64,000 bases of DNA from positions 248,001-312,000 of the forward strand of contig NZ_CP099571.1 of NCBI RefSeq assembly GCF_040409795.1, given 5' to 3'. This DNA is from Polynucleobacter sp. MWH-UH19D. Its GTDB lineage: Bacteria; Pseudomonadota; Gammaproteobacteria; Burkholderiales; Burkholderiaceae. The translations under genes were made by a program, and so were the position numbers. Shown in pieces: positions 44,698-54,769 of this stretch (position 1 is the first letter of the stretch; each line of letters opens with the position of its first letter). Below the pieces are notes generated by a model. It was not told the DNA's origin, did no database searches, and was given only the letters and a program-made list of their open reading frames with translations.

Positions 44698-44832
44698 GAC
44701 CTTAGTTGCCGCAATTGAGGCAATGCAGTCCTTAATAGTGTAGTTTTGGTATTTACCAGCATTCTCTTTGCGAATAGATTGGCCACACTCCGTTAACGAG
44801 TTGCGAAGATGGATTTTGGGGATATTGCTCAT
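44692..44832 (-). CDS. Hypothetical 46-residue protein
   Basis: Small open frame from the ATG complementary to 44830-44832, preceded on the coding strand by a strong AAGGAG ribosome-binding site 8 bases upstream. The product, MSNIPKIHLRNSLTECGQSI followed by a Lys/Asn-rich middle and TIKDCIASIAATKVK, has no membrane segment and two cysteines. No family is recognised. The good ribosome-binding site argues for translation, but nothing else does. Confidence 0.45.
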   Translation of the reverse strand: MSNIPKIHLRNSLTECGQSIRKENAGKYQNYTIKDCIASIAATKVK

Positions 44833-44989
44833 TTGTAAGCTCCTTGAAATTGTTTTGGTTTTTGCGGGGCGCAATTGTGCGCCTGTAATATGATTTTAAT
44901 AAATCCCCATTCTTTGGTAAAAGGCAGCGATAAACCCTATAAAATTGGGTTTTATTTATAAAAAGCATGTCAATTGCTTTAAAACATTC

Positions 44990-46474
44990 ATGGCTTTCGT
45001 GATTCCGGTCATTTTGTGCGGCGGTTCGGGTACTAGGCTTTGGCCTTTATCGCGATCTGGCTTTCCAAAGCAATTTTTGGTGCTTTCGGGCGACGGTTCA
45101 TCTGAAAGTCTATTTCAGCAGGCGGTTAAAAGAATTCACTCTGTTGCTGGCAATCAAAATTCTCTAGGTAAGACATTGGTGGTGACCAATGAGGATCATC
45201 GCTTTTTGGTGTTAGATCAATTGCGCGAGATGAAATCCATCCATCCAGCTTTATTGCTTGAGCCAGTTGGTCGCAATACAGCCCCAGCATTAAGCATGGC
45301 CGCATTTTGTGCGCAGCAAATATCAGATAATGAGAAAGAGCGTGATCCAATTTTAGTGATTACGCCTGCAGATCAAACCATTCAAAATCCAGGCGCTTTT
45401 ACGAGGGCCTTGCAAGACTGCGTTGAGGTTGTCGAGGCTGATACGCAGGCCATTGTTATTTTGGGTATTACCCCAACTGCACCAGAAACGGGTTATGGCT
45501 ATATACAGCGCTCTGGCGCTAAAGATCAACACAGCGCTTATTCCGTAGAGCGTTTTGTAGAAAAGCCAGATCTAAAAAAGGCGCAAGAATATCTAGCAAA
45601 CGGAAGCTATCTTTGGAATAGTGGGATGTTTGTTTTGCGCGCAAGCACTTGGCTGGCCGCGCTGAAAGAGTTTCGTGGGGATATCTTTACGGCCGCGCAA
45701 CAAGCTTGGCTTAATAAAACTGAAGATAGCGCAGATGGAGTGAGCTTTATCCGTCCTGGCAAAGAGGAATTCAAGGCTATCCCTAGTGAATCGATTGACT
45801 ATGCTGTGATTGAGAAGTGTCCTGGATCTCAGTTCCCAATCAAGATGGTTGAACTCGATGCAGGCTGGAATGATTTAGGCGCATGGGATGCGGTGTGGCA
45901 AGTGGGTCAGCAAGATCAAGATGGCAACGTCATTAGTGGCGATGCACTTCTCACTAATACCAAAAATTCTTTAGTACATGCAAGCAGTCGTTTGGTAAGT
46001 GTTGTTGGGGTTGAGAATTTAGTCATCGTTGAAACTGCGGATGCGGTGTTGGTTGCTGATCGCAGTAATAGCCAGGATGTTAAAAATATTGTTACTCAAC
46101 TTGAGTCACAGGGGCGTGAAGAAAAGAATTTGCATCGCAAGGTAGCAAGACCCTGGGGCTGGTATGACAGCGTTGATGAGGGCGAACGCTTTAAAGTAAA
46201 GCGTATTCAAGTAAAGCCAGGTGCCAGTCTATCCTTGCAAATGCATCACCATCGCGCTGAGCATTGGATTGTGGTGAAGGGTATTGCGGAGATTACGAAT
46301 GGCGATCGAGTGATTACTTTGAAAGAAAATCAGAGCACCTACATTCCTCAGGGACAAACCCATCGTTTGGCAAACCGTGGAAGTGAGCCATTAGAAATTA
46401 TTGAAGTGCAGTCAGGTAGTTATTTGGGCGAAGATGACATCGTCCGCTTTGAAGATACATACGGAAGAAGTTGA
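44990..46474 (+). CDS. manC: Mannose-1-phosphate guanylyltransferase/mannose-6-phosphate isomerase
   Basis: Bifunctional type II enzyme that makes GDP-mannose. The pyrophosphorylase motif LCGGSGTRLWPLSR is at residues 9-22, FVEKP follows in the sugar-binding part, and a C-terminal cupin with LQMHHHRAEHWIVVKG is the isomerase domain. The ATG at 44990 gives 494 residues; a frame to 44945 adds a non-conserved leader. First gene of a GDP-fucose unit manC-gmd-fcl. Confidence 0.94.
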   Translation: MAFVIPVILCGGSGTRLWPLSRSGFPKQFLVLSGDGSSESLFQQAVKRIHSVAGNQNSLGKTLVVTNEDHRFLVLDQLREMKSIHPALLLEPVGRNTAPALSMAAFCAQQISDNEKERDPILVITPADQTIQNPGAFTRALQDCVEVVEADTQAIVILGITPTAPETGYGYIQRSGAKDQHSAYSVERFVEKPDLKKAQEYLANGSYLWNSGMFVLRASTWLAALKEFRGDIFTAAQQAWLNKTEDSADGVSFIRPGKEEFKAIPSESIDYAVIEKCPGSQFPIKMVELDAGWNDLGAWDAVWQVGQQDQDGNVISGDALLTNTKNSLVHASSRLVSVVGVENLVIVETADAVLVADRSNSQDVKNIVTQLESQGREEKNLHRKVARPWGWYDSVDEGERFKVKRIQVKPGASLSLQMHHHRAEHWIVVKGIAEITNGDRVITLKENQSTYIPQGQTHRLANRGSEPLEIIEVQSGSYLGEDDIVRFEDTYGRS

Positions 46475-46477
46475 GAG

Positions 46478-47608
46478 ATGACAAGCAAACAAAAAGTAGC
46501 CCTCATTACGGGTATCACAGGACAGGATGGTTCTTACCTGGCTGAGTTTTTGCTAGAAAAAGGCTATATCGTTCATGGCATCAAACGCCGCTCATCTTCT
46601 TTTAATACCGACAGAATTGATCACATCTATCAAGACCCGCATGTGAACCATCGTGATCTGATCTTGCATTATGGAGACCTTACTGACACCAGCAATTTGG
46701 TGCGCATTATTCAAGAATGTCAGCCAGATGAGATTTATAACTTGGGCGCACAAAGTCATGTGGCTGTCTCGTTTGAGTCTCCAGAGTACACCGCTGATGT
46801 TGATGCGATGGGGCCGCTGCGCATTTTGGAGGCCATTCGCATTCTGGGTCTAGAGAAGAAGACTCGTTTTTACCAGGCATCTACTTCCGAGCTATATGGC
46901 TTGGTACAAGAAATTCCGCAAAAAGAAACCACTCCTTTTTATCCAAGAAGCCCCTACGCTGTAGCAAAAATGTATGCCTACTGGATTACAGTGAACTATC
47001 GTGAGGCTTATGGAATTTATGCATGTAACGGCATTTTGTTTAACCATGAGTCAAAGCGTCGCGGTGAGACTTTTGTAACCCGAAAGGTTACTCGTGGACT
47101 AGCCAACATTGCTCAAGGTCTGGAGAAATGTCTTTACATGGGTAATATTGATGCCCTGCGTGACTGGGGTCATGCCAAAGATTATGTGCGTATGCAATGG
47201 CTCATGCTGCAGCAAGAACAACCAGAAGATTTTGTCATTGCTACTGGTGTGCAATTTACCGTTCGTGAATTTATTGTCCGCAGCGCTAAGCAGTTGGGTA
47301 TTACTTTGAGGTTTGAGGGTGCAGCTGAAAATGAAAAAGCAATTGTCGTTAGCATTGAAGGCGACAAGGCCCCCGCTTTGAAGGTGGGGGATGTGATTGT
47401 GCAAATTGATACGCGCTACTATCGTCCGACTGAAGTAGAAACGCTCTTGGGCGATCCTGCAAAAGCCAAAGCAAAGCTAGGCTGGGTTCCAGAAATCACG
47501 CTAGACCAAATGATTGTGGAGATGGTAGCTAGTGATTTAGATCAGGCCAAGCAACATGCCTTGCTACAAAAACATGGTTATTCAGTGGCGGTTGGTAAAG
47601 AAAATTAA
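46478..47608 (+). CDS. gmd: GDP-mannose 4,6-dehydratase
   Basis: Converts GDP-D-mannose to GDP-4-keto-6-deoxymannose, using tightly bound [18 protein letters not shown] (about 11-24) binds the cofactor; STSELYG and the catalytic [10 protein letters not shown] follow, and [15 protein letters not shown] matches the Gmd tetramer-interface segment. 376 residues. Starts 4 bp after the manC stop. Confidence 0.97.
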   Translation: MTSKQKVALITGITGQDGSYLAEFLLEKGYIVHGIKRRSSSFNTDRIDHIYQDPHVNHRDLILHYGDLTDTSNLVRIIQECQPDEIYNLGAQSHVAVSFESPEYTADVDAMGPLRILEAIRILGLEKKTRFYQASTSELYGLVQEIPQKETTPFYPRSPYAVAKMYAYWITVNYREAYGIYACNGILFNHESKRRGETFVTRKVTRGLANIAQGLEKCLYMGNIDALRDWGHAKDYVRMQWLMLQQEQPEDFVIATGVQFTVREFIVRSAKQLGITLRFEGAAENEKAIVVSIEGDKAPALKVGDVIVQIDTRYYRPTEVETLLGDPAKAKAKLGWVPEITLDQMIVEMVASDLDQAKQHALLQKHGYSVAVGKEN

Positions 47609-47629
47609 ACCTAAGAATAGCGTCACAGC

Positions 47630-48604
47630 ATGTCTTCTAGACTGAATCAAAAAATTTATGTTGCGGGCCATCGCGGGATGGTAGGTTCAGCCATTGTCAG
47701 GAAATTAAAAGCCAAGGGCTATAGCAACATTGTTACCCGTACACACGCAGAGCTGGACTTAACCAATCAGGCCGCAGTCAAAACCTTTTTTGAGCAAGAA
47801 AAGCCAGAACATGTGTATTTGGCTGCAGCAAAGGTAGGGGGTATTCATGCCAACAATACCTTCCCTGCAGAATTTATTTATCAAAATTTGATGATGGAAG
47901 CCAATGTGATTCATCAAGCTTTCGTTAGCGGCGTTCAGAAATTACTTTTTCTAGGCTCCAGTTGTATTTATCCGAAATTGGCTCCACAGCCGATGACCGA
48001 GAATGCATTGCTTACTGGCAAGCTTGAACCTACCAATGAGCCTTATGCCATTGCCAAAATTGCTGGTATCAAATTGTGTGAAAGTTACAACCGACAGTAT
48101 GGCAAGTCACATGGTATTGATTACCGCTCTGTGATGCCTACCAACCTGTATGGCCCTGGAGATAATTATCACCCTGAAAATAGCCATGTGATTCCGGCTT
48201 TGATTCGTCGCTTTCATGAGGCGAAGATTGCTGGGTTACCAGAAGTGGTGATCTGGGGATCTGGCACTCCAAAGCGTGAATTTTTATATGTCGATGACAT
48301 GGCAGCTGCCTCAGTGTTTGTGATGGAATTAGATAAATCCAGATACGATAGCAATGTTGAGCCCATGGAAAGTCACATTAATGTTGGCTTTGGTAGTGAC
48401 GTCACTATTTTGGAATTGGCGCAAGCTGTTGCAAAAGCGGTTGGGTATGAGGGTTCAATTGGCTTAGATTCAAGCAAGCCTGATGGAGCGCCTAGAAAGT
48501 GGATGGACTCAACCCGATTAAATCAATTGGGTTGGAAGCCCTTGGTTGGGTTGCACGAGGGCCTGGCCTTGGCTTATGCCGACATGAAGGTTCAATCAAA
48601 ATGA
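47630..48604 (+). CDS. fcl: GDP-L-fucose synthase
   Basis: Epimerase/reductase that turns the Gmd product into GDP-L-fucose. [10 protein letters not shown] (13-22) binds [18 protein letters not shown] and the catalytic YAIAKIAG are present, and [11 protein letters not shown] near the C-terminus is typical of WcaG/Fcl. 324 residues. The last 4 bp overlap the start of galE. Confidence 0.96.
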   Translation: MSSRLNQKIYVAGHRGMVGSAIVRKLKAKGYSNIVTRTHAELDLTNQAAVKTFFEQEKPEHVYLAAAKVGGIHANNTFPAEFIYQNLMMEANVIHQAFVSGVQKLLFLGSSCIYPKLAPQPMTENALLTGKLEPTNEPYAIAKIAGIKLCESYNRQYGKSHGIDYRSVMPTNLYGPGDNYHPENSHVIPALIRRFHEAKIAGLPEVVIWGSGTPKREFLYVDDMAAASVFVMELDKSRYDSNVEPMESHINVGFGSDVTILELAQAVAKAVGYEGSIGLDSSKPDGAPRKWMDSTRLNQLGWKPLVGLHEGLALAYADMKVQSK

Positions 48605-49608
48605 ATATTCTGCTAACGGGTGGGGCAGGCTATATTGGCAGCCATACTGTTATTGCATTGAGCGAGGCAGGGCATACACCCGTTATTTATGACAACTTTT
48701 GCAATAGCAATAAAAGTGTTGTTGAGCGCCTAGAGAAAATCATTGGAAAACCAGTTGCGATGGTTGAGGGTGATATTCGAGATACTCCTTTGTTAACCAA
48801 GACTTTGCAGAACCATGAAATTAATGCAGTAATTCATTTCGCGGGACTGAAGGCGGTTGGTGAGTCATCAATAATACCTCTGGAGTACTACTCTAGTAAT
48901 GTCTATGGCACTTTATGTTTGCTAGAAGCAATGAACCAAGCTCGCGTCAAGAATTTAGTCTTTAGTTCTTCGGCTACGGTATACGGTGATCCGCAATATC
49001 TTCCATTGGATGAGCAACATCCGTTAAGCGCAACAAATCCCTACGGCCGCACAAAGTTGCATATTGAAGAAATTCTGAAAGATTTGAAAGCATCCGATTC
49101 AGAGTGGAATGTTTTATGTTTGCGCTACTTTAATCCCGTGGGTGCCCATGTCTCAGGCTTGATTGGCGAGGATCCTAACGGCGTACCTAATAACTTACTT
49201 CCCTTTATCGCCCAGGTCGCTGCAGGTAAGTTAGCAAAACTAAAGATTTTTGGTAATGACTACTCAACTCCAGATGGAACGGGGGTGAGAGATTACATTC
49301 ATGTCATGGATTTAGCTGAAGGCCATTTAGCCGCCTTAAGTTATCTAGAGGGTCTGTCAGATTGGACGGCGATTAATCTTGGTACTGGGCAGGGCTATAG
49401 CGTTCTTGAGATGATTAAGGCCTATGAAATGGCCTCCAGAATTGAGATTCCATTTGAATTTACGCTGCGTCGTCCTGGCGATATTGCGGCTTGCTATGCC
49501 AGTGTAGAAAAGGCTAAGTCTGATCTAGGTTGGGTCGCCAAAAGAGGCTTAGAAGACATATGCGTAAGTTCATATAAATGGCAAACTTATCGCAGCTCCA
49601 TTGCTTAA
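48601..49608 (+). CDS. galE: UDP-glucose 4-epimerase
   Basis: Interconverts UDP-glucose and UDP-galactose (or the N-acetyl forms). GGAGYIGSH near residues 7-15 binds [16 protein letters not shown] and [10 protein letters not shown] follow, and the catalytic YGRTK is present. 335 residues from ATG 48601, which overlaps the fcl stop; longer frames upstream run inside fcl. Supplies galactose donors to the GT2/GT4 enzymes that follow. Confidence 0.94.
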   Translation: MNILLTGGAGYIGSHTVIALSEAGHTPVIYDNFCNSNKSVVERLEKIIGKPVAMVEGDIRDTPLLTKTLQNHEINAVIHFAGLKAVGESSIIPLEYYSSNVYGTLCLLEAMNQARVKNLVFSSSATVYGDPQYLPLDEQHPLSATNPYGRTKLHIEEILKDLKASDSEWNVLCLRYFNPVGAHVSGLIGEDPNGVPNNLLPFIAQVAAGKLAKLKIFGNDYSTPDGTGVRDYIHVMDLAEGHLAALSYLEGLSDWTAINLGTGQGYSVLEMIKAYEMASRIEIPFEFTLRRPGDIAACYASVEKAKSDLGWVAKRGLEDICVSSYKWQTYRSSIA

Positions 49609-49624
49609 GTAGGCGACATCTTCA

Positions 49625-50557
49625 ATGAAACCATTCGTTTCAGTCTGTATACCAGTCTATTCACAAATACCATTCCTACGAAAAACATTGGAGTCTATTC
49701 AAGCTCAAGAATTTACAGATTATGAGTTGGTCATATCGGATGATAGTCCCGATAGTTCTGTGCAAGAGCTGCTAAAGGATTTTGATTTTTCAGGCAAGTT
49801 AATTTACTCAAAAAATGCAATAGCCCTCGGATCGCCTGCTAATTGGAATAGAGCGGTTGATTTATCCAGCGGGGCGCTGATCAAAATCATGCACCATGAT
49901 GATTGGTTTTCTAGTCCAGATAGTCTTGGCGAGTTTGTTAATTTAATAGGTGAGGATCAAAAAGTAGGTTTTGCTTTTTCTGGCGTGAACACTAAAAGAC
50001 CATATTCAGATCTTTATACACATCAGTATGCAAGTCCTAAGAATATTGACGCCCTAAAGATTAATCCTATGCCTTTGATGCTTAGAAATTGTATAGGGCC
50101 TCCGAGCTCTACTATTATTCGGCGAGAGTACTTTAAAAGGTATCGTGAAAATTTAAAGTGGTTAGTTGATGTTTTTCAGTATGCAGAAATTCTGGACAAA
50201 ACTAAATTTACTTTTACTTCAAAGGCATTGGTTTATAGCACTACTGATGCTGAACATCAAATTACTAATTCTTGTCAAAACAATCCAGGCCTGCTCATTT
50301 ATGAGTACCTTTATTTTTTTGACCATATTAAAACGCTAGGTCAAATAAATCTGGACCCCTATGTTGCTTATCTCAATGAATTAGTCCTAAAGTATGAAAT
50401 AAAACGAGAGTCAGAGATTCGTCAGTATGGATTTATGGGTGACATTCCTAGTCAGACTCTGAAAATTATTGGACTCCCTAGTTTGGGAAGACGATTAAAG
50501 CTGCTTGAGCTAAAAATTCGCAGAAAAGCGAATGATGTCTTGCGCGCCATGGTTTAA
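49625..50557 (+). CDS. Family 2 glycosyltransferase
   Basis: GT-A enzyme of 310 residues. SDDSPDSS lies at 38-45 in the nucleotide-binding loop and MHHDDWF at 89-95 as the DxD site. No membrane segment. Between galE and the flippase gene, with a 5-bp gap to the latter. Donor unknown. Confidence 0.82.
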   Translation: MKPFVSVCIPVYSQIPFLRKTLESIQAQEFTDYELVISDDSPDSSVQELLKDFDFSGKLIYSKNAIALGSPANWNRAVDLSSGALIKIMHHDDWFSSPDSLGEFVNLIGEDQKVGFAFSGVNTKRPYSDLYTHQYASPKNIDALKINPMPLMLRNCIGPPSSTIIRREYFKRYRENLKWLVDVFQYAEILDKTKFTFTSKALVYSTTDAEHQITNSCQNNPGLLIYEYLYFFDHIKTLGQINLDPYVAYLNELVLKYEIKRESEIRQYGFMGDIPSQTLKIIGLPSLGRRLKLLELKIRRKANDVLRAMV

Positions 50558-50562
50558 CTATC

Positions 50563-52086
50563 TTGCGCTCTATTAAGTTAAGTCTCCTCACCAATTTCCT
50601 CAGTCAAATCTGGGGCGCTCTCATTGGCTTTTTATTTATTCCGGCCTATGTGCGGATTTTGGGTATTGAGTCATACGGCATCATTGGTTTTTTTGCTACT
50701 TTGCAGGCTTGGTTCGTTCTGTTGGACTTGGGTTTAACACCTGCACTTGGTCGCGAGATGAGTCGCTTCTTGGGGGGTGTTTATACCGCTCAAGCTATTC
50801 GGAATTTATTGAGAAGTCTTGAAATTCTTTGTATGACTATCGCCTTCATTATTTTGAGTTCGATTTATCTATCCTCAAGTTATTTTGGCTACGAGTGGTT
50901 CAAACCTGGGGAGTTAGAAGCCCAAACGATTCATCATAGTTTGATCATCATTGCAGCCTTAGTTGCCTTGCGCTACATCGAGGGCTTTTATCGCGCTGCA
51001 CTTATTGGTTTGCAACTACAGGTTTGGTGCAATCTGTGGAATATTTTTCTAGCTGCCTTAAGAAATATTGGAGTTATTGGTGTTTTATTTTGGGTATCCC
51101 CAACACTAGAAGCTTATTTCCTATGGCATACGTTAGTCTCTATTTTGGCGGTGGGTCTTTATATCTATAAATTAAATAGATCCTTGCCTGCAGCCCCCCA
51201 TCGCGCTCAATTCTCCTTGCCGGGGGTAAAGGGTATTTGGAAGTTTGCTGGGGGCATGGTTGCTATTAATTTCATTGCGATGATGCTGACCCAGTTAGAT
51301 AAATTACTGCTCTCCAAACTCTTAGATCTCAATATTTACGGCTACTACATGTTGGCGGCAACTTTGGCTGGTATTTGTTATATGGTTGTTGGCCCAATTA
51401 CGAGCGGTTTTTTCCCTTTTATGGTCGAAAAGTCAACGCGAGCTGAAGAGTTGGTTTTGATACGCTACTACCACCAAGGATCTCAGTTGGTTGCCGCACT
51501 GACTACACCGGTGGCTCTAGTTTTATTATTTTTTGCTGAACCCGCTATTTTTATGTGGTCTGGAAATATGGATTTGGCCAAAAATGCTGCACCCATACTA
51601 TCGGTCTTGGTAATTGGTTGCTATTTAAATAGCTTGATGTGGATGCCTTATCAATTTCAATTGGCTAATGGCGTAACCCAAATTATTTTGATTGGTAATT
51701 TATTGGCAACTCTAATCTTTGTCCCTGGAATTTACTTCTTAGTGCCAATTTCTGGTGTGATTGGAATTGCGTGGTTTTGGGCTGTTATCAATTTAGGCTT
51801 TGTCAGCGTTATTGTGCCAATCATGCACCGTCAATTTTTGAGGGGAGAGATGTGGAAATGGTATCTCCAAGATACTCTATTGCCTCTATTGGCTGGTCTT
51901 GTTGTCATCCTATTGGCATACCTCTTGCGCCCTAGTGTTCTTGAAAATCGGCTACTTTGGTTTCTGTATTTGGCGGGCTCTGGCTTGATAGCAATCATTG
52001 CGACAACGTTGTCAGCTAATTTACTGCGAAAATATATTATTGAATTTGTTAAAAAAGGCCTGCATAAGCGGACGGTGCACGAATGA
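50563..52086 (+). CDS. Polysaccharide flippase (Wzx-like)
   Basis: A 507-residue inner-membrane protein with about 12-14 hydrophobic segments of the MATE-like oligosaccharide flippase superfamily. It begins at TTG 50563 and runs into FLSQIWGALIGFLFIPAYVR and GIESYGIIGFFATLQAWFVLLDLGL, typical for this family. It should flip undecaprenyl-linked repeat units to the periplasm. The start is a non-ATG codon with no better in-frame choice. Its end overlaps the next gene by 4 bp. Confidence 0.85.
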   Translation: MRSIKLSLLTNFLSQIWGALIGFLFIPAYVRILGIESYGIIGFFATLQAWFVLLDLGLTPALGREMSRFLGGVYTAQAIRNLLRSLEILCMTIAFIILSSIYLSSSYFGYEWFKPGELEAQTIHHSLIIIAALVALRYIEGFYRAALIGLQLQVWCNLWNIFLAALRNIGVIGVLFWVSPTLEAYFLWHTLVSILAVGLYIYKLNRSLPAAPHRAQFSLPGVKGIWKFAGGMVAINFIAMMLTQLDKLLLSKLLDLNIYGYYMLAATLAGICYMVVGPITSGFFPFMVEKSTRAEELVLIRYYHQGSQLVAALTTPVALVLLFFAEPAIFMWSGNMDLAKNAAPILSVLVIGCYLNSLMWMPYQFQLANGVTQIILIGNLLATLIFVPGIYFLVPISGVIGIAWFWAVINLGFVSVIVPIMHRQFLRGEMWKWYLQDTLLPLLAGLVVILLAYLLRPSVLENRLLWFLYLAGSGLIAIIATTLSANLLRKYIIEFVKKGLHKRTVHE

Positions 52087-52871
52087 ATTGGCAAACAACA
52101 AAAAATCGCATCCGGTGGTTTCTAACCTCGCAGTTTGGTATCAATCCCAAGGTGGCCTATCGATTCATTTGCGGTTTGCCCCGCTACTTTAGAGATTTAA
52201 ATCGCTTTCAATCGCAGTATTCTGGTCGGCTAGATTATTACCCCGCACTAAATGATTGGGGTAAAGAGGGCGGCGATACCGACAGTGAATATTTTTGGCA
52301 AGATCTGTTAGTAGCGAGAATGGTGCACCAAGCAAATCCAGTAAAGCATGTTGATATTGGCTCGCGGATAGATGGTTTTGTGGCTCATGTAGCTGCATTT
52401 CGATCTATTGAGGTCTTTGATGTGCGACCAGTACGCAAAAAAATTCCGAATGTGAATTTTATTCAAGCGGATTTAATGAATCCGCTGACGGCTAAAACAA
52501 ACTACTGCGACTCGATTTCATGCCTTCATGCCATTGAGCATTTTGGGCTTGGTAGATACGGCGACCCAATTGATGTTAATGGATATCAAGCAGGGCTTAA
52601 GAATATGGCTGCCTTATTGCAGGAGAACGGCACCTTTTATCTCTCAACGCCAATTGGTGTGAATCGAGTGGAATTTAATGCTAATCGAGTGTTTGATCCA
52701 AGGATCATTTTGGAAGAAGCAAAATTGAATTATTTGGAAATTAAAAAAATGATTGTGATTAACAATGATTGCAGTTCAAGTGAATACGAACCGCATAGCA
52801 TTCCATTGGATGAGCTGGCATCTCAAAACTATGCATTAGGCATTTTTGTTTTTAAGAAGATGGGCGCATAG
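52083..52871 (+). CDS. DUF268-type putative methyltransferase
   Basis: A 262-residue protein. VKHVDIGSRIDGFVAHVAAF (about 92-111) resembles a SAM-binding motif and DSISCLHAIEHFGLGRYGD (about 142-160) matches DUF268, a family of uncharacterised proteins often near polysaccharide genes and similar to class I methyltransferases. It may add methyl groups to a sugar of the repeat unit. Overlaps the flippase gene by 4 bp. Confidence 0.72.
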   Translation: MNWQTTKNRIRWFLTSQFGINPKVAYRFICGLPRYFRDLNRFQSQYSGRLDYYPALNDWGKEGGDTDSEYFWQDLLVARMVHQANPVKHVDIGSRIDGFVAHVAAFRSIEVFDVRPVRKKIPNVNFIQADLMNPLTAKTNYCDSISCLHAIEHFGLGRYGDPIDVNGYQAGLKNMAALLQENGTFYLSTPIGVNRVEFNANRVFDPRIILEEAKLNYLEIKKMIVINNDCSSSEYEPHSIPLDELASQNYALGIFVFKKMGA

Positions 52872-52874
52872 CTG

Positions 52875-53882
52875 GTGAATTTGCAATCTGATCTAGTGAG
52901 CGTAGTTTTGCCTGTTTATAACGGTGCTCAATATCTGTGCGAGGCAATTGATAGTATTTTGCAGCAGACCTATCGCAATTTAGAGCTCATTATTATTAAT
53001 GACGGTTCAAAAGATAGCTCTCAGGAAATTATTAATTCATATGGCGACCCCAGAATTAGATCCTTCGAGCAATCTAACATTGGCCTTGCGGCAACCCTCA
53101 ATAAAGGTATTAGCCTGGCTCAAGGCCCTTTGATTGCAAGGCAGGATCAAGATGATATGAGTTTTCCGGATCGCTTGGCAAAGCAAATCCATTTCATGAA
53201 TGCCCACCCAGAATGCGCCATGGTTGGAGCTGCAGCGCAAATTTGGGCGGATGATGCCGTATCAGATAGATTGCATCGACACCCATGCTCCAGCGAAGAA
53301 TTGCGTGCCGGATTAATTTTTTATAACTACTTTGTTCATAGCTCGGTGATGATGAATAAAGCGATTATTGAAAAAATGGGGGGCTATACAACTGATCCCA
53401 ATCGTCAGCCGCCAGAAGATTATGAATTATGGTCGAGGATTGCTAGGCAGTATCCAGTTGCAAATCTACCTGAGGTTTTATTGGCTTACCGCGAGGTTGG
53501 TGGCAGTATGTCTCGAGATGGAGAAAACCCATTCTCTAAAAAATTGATCATGTTAAGTGCTGAGAATATTGCATGGGCTTTAGATAAATCGGTGGAGTCA
53601 GATGATGTTCAAGCTTTGGCGCATTTGATGCATCGTGTTTATCCACCAAAGCTGATGAAGTCCTTCGGCTGGAGAGGGGCCCAAAAGCTGTTGGACGCAG
53701 TAATGGCGGCTGTAGCCACCAAATCCCAATTAAATAGAGAGGCAATGCGCCCTCAAGAGCTATCTCTTTTAAAGCAACTACGCTTAAACTACCTAGACTC
53801 ACTTACAGATGGACGATTGAATAGGCTGCTCTCGGGACAACTGAGGCTGCGGCTCAAAAAGCTCTTAAGGGTTGTTTCATGA
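52875..53882 (+). CDS. Family 2 glycosyltransferase
   Basis: GT-A enzyme of 335 residues from GTG 52875. INDGSKDSS is at 41-49 and DQDDMS at 91-96 as the DxD site; PEDYELWSRIARQYPVANLP further on is typical of the acceptor half of GT2 enzymes in O-antigen clusters. Overlaps the next gene by 4 bp (ATGA). Confidence 0.83.
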   Translation: MNLQSDLVSVVLPVYNGAQYLCEAIDSILQQTYRNLELIIINDGSKDSSQEIINSYGDPRIRSFEQSNIGLAATLNKGISLAQGPLIARQDQDDMSFPDRLAKQIHFMNAHPECAMVGAAAQIWADDAVSDRLHRHPCSSEELRAGLIFYNYFVHSSVMMNKAIIEKMGGYTTDPNRQPPEDYELWSRIARQYPVANLPEVLLAYREVGGSMSRDGENPFSKKLIMLSAENIAWALDKSVESDDVQALAHLMHRVYPPKLMKSFGWRGAQKLLDAVMAAVATKSQLNREAMRPQELSLLKQLRLNYLDSLTDGRLNRLLSGQLRLRLKKLLRVVS

Positions 53883-54763
53883 TCATTGCAAACCTCAATG
53901 GTGGCTTGGGCAATCAAATGTTCCAGTACGCCAACGCAAAAGCACTTGCTGCGCGAAAGGGGGTTGATTTTCTCGTCGATGTATCACTTTATGAGAAGCG
54001 GGTGATGCATCAAGGCTTTGAGCTTGGGCGTATCTTTGATCTTCATATCAGTTTGGCGAACAAATCAGATCTAAAAAAAGTGCTTGGTATTTTTCAGTCC
54101 CCATTAGCACACCGTATTTTGTCGCGCCTGCCGCTTCTGAGAAATCTTCCGAAAAAGTTTATCTGCGAACCGCACTTTGAGTATTGGGATGGCCTACAGA
54201 ACTGTCCTGAGAATGCCTATATATTCGGTTACTGGCAGTCTGAAAAATATTTCCTAGATTACGAAGAGCAAATCCGTCGTGATTTCTCCTTTAAGCCATT
54301 TGTAGATTCAGTCAATATCGAGCTGGCTCAGAAAATCAAAGACTCTGCATGTGCTGTGAGTCTTCATATTAGGCGTGGAGACTTTGTGAGTAACCCCAAG
54401 GCTAATACTTATCACGGAGCTCTCCCGCCAAGTTATTACGCAAATGCTTTGAAGTGTCTATTAAAGGAGCTTCCGAATTTGGAGCTTTTTGTATTTTCAG
54501 ATGATATTGAATGGGCTAAAGCTAATGTGGACTTTGCCACCCATCCAGTGCATTTCGTGAGCCATAATACCGGTGCCAACAGCTACCAAGATATGGCTTT
54601 AATGAGTTTATGTAATCATCACGTGATTGCCAATAGCTCCTTTAGTTGGTGGGGCGCTTGGCTAAATCCCTCTAAAGATAAAATCGTGATTGCGCCTAAG
54701 AACTGGTTCATTAAGCCCATCAATACCAAAGACCTTATTCCTTCATCATGGATTCGACTGTAA
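53879..54763 (+). CDS. GT11 alpha-1,2-fucosyltransferase-like protein
   Basis: A 294-residue enzyme of family GT11. Key motifs are LNGGLGNQMFQYA (5-17), HIRRGDF (about 158-164), which binds GDP-fucose, and NSSFSWWGAWL (about 257-267). GT11 members add L-fucose in alpha-1,2 linkage, and a complete GDP-fucose pathway (manC-gmd-fcl) is in the same block. The acceptor sugar is likely galactose by family precedent, given galE nearby, but this is inference. Confidence 0.88.
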   Translation: MIIANLNGGLGNQMFQYANAKALAARKGVDFLVDVSLYEKRVMHQGFELGRIFDLHISLANKSDLKKVLGIFQSPLAHRILSRLPLLRNLPKKFICEPHFEYWDGLQNCPENAYIFGYWQSEKYFLDYEEQIRRDFSFKPFVDSVNIELAQKIKDSACAVSLHIRRGDFVSNPKANTYHGALPPSYYANALKCLLKELPNLELFVFSDDIEWAKANVDFATHPVHFVSHNTGANSYQDMALMSLCNHHVIANSSFSWWGAWLNPSKDKIVIAPKNWFIKPINTKDLIPSSWIRL

Positions 54764-54769
54764 GTCTTT

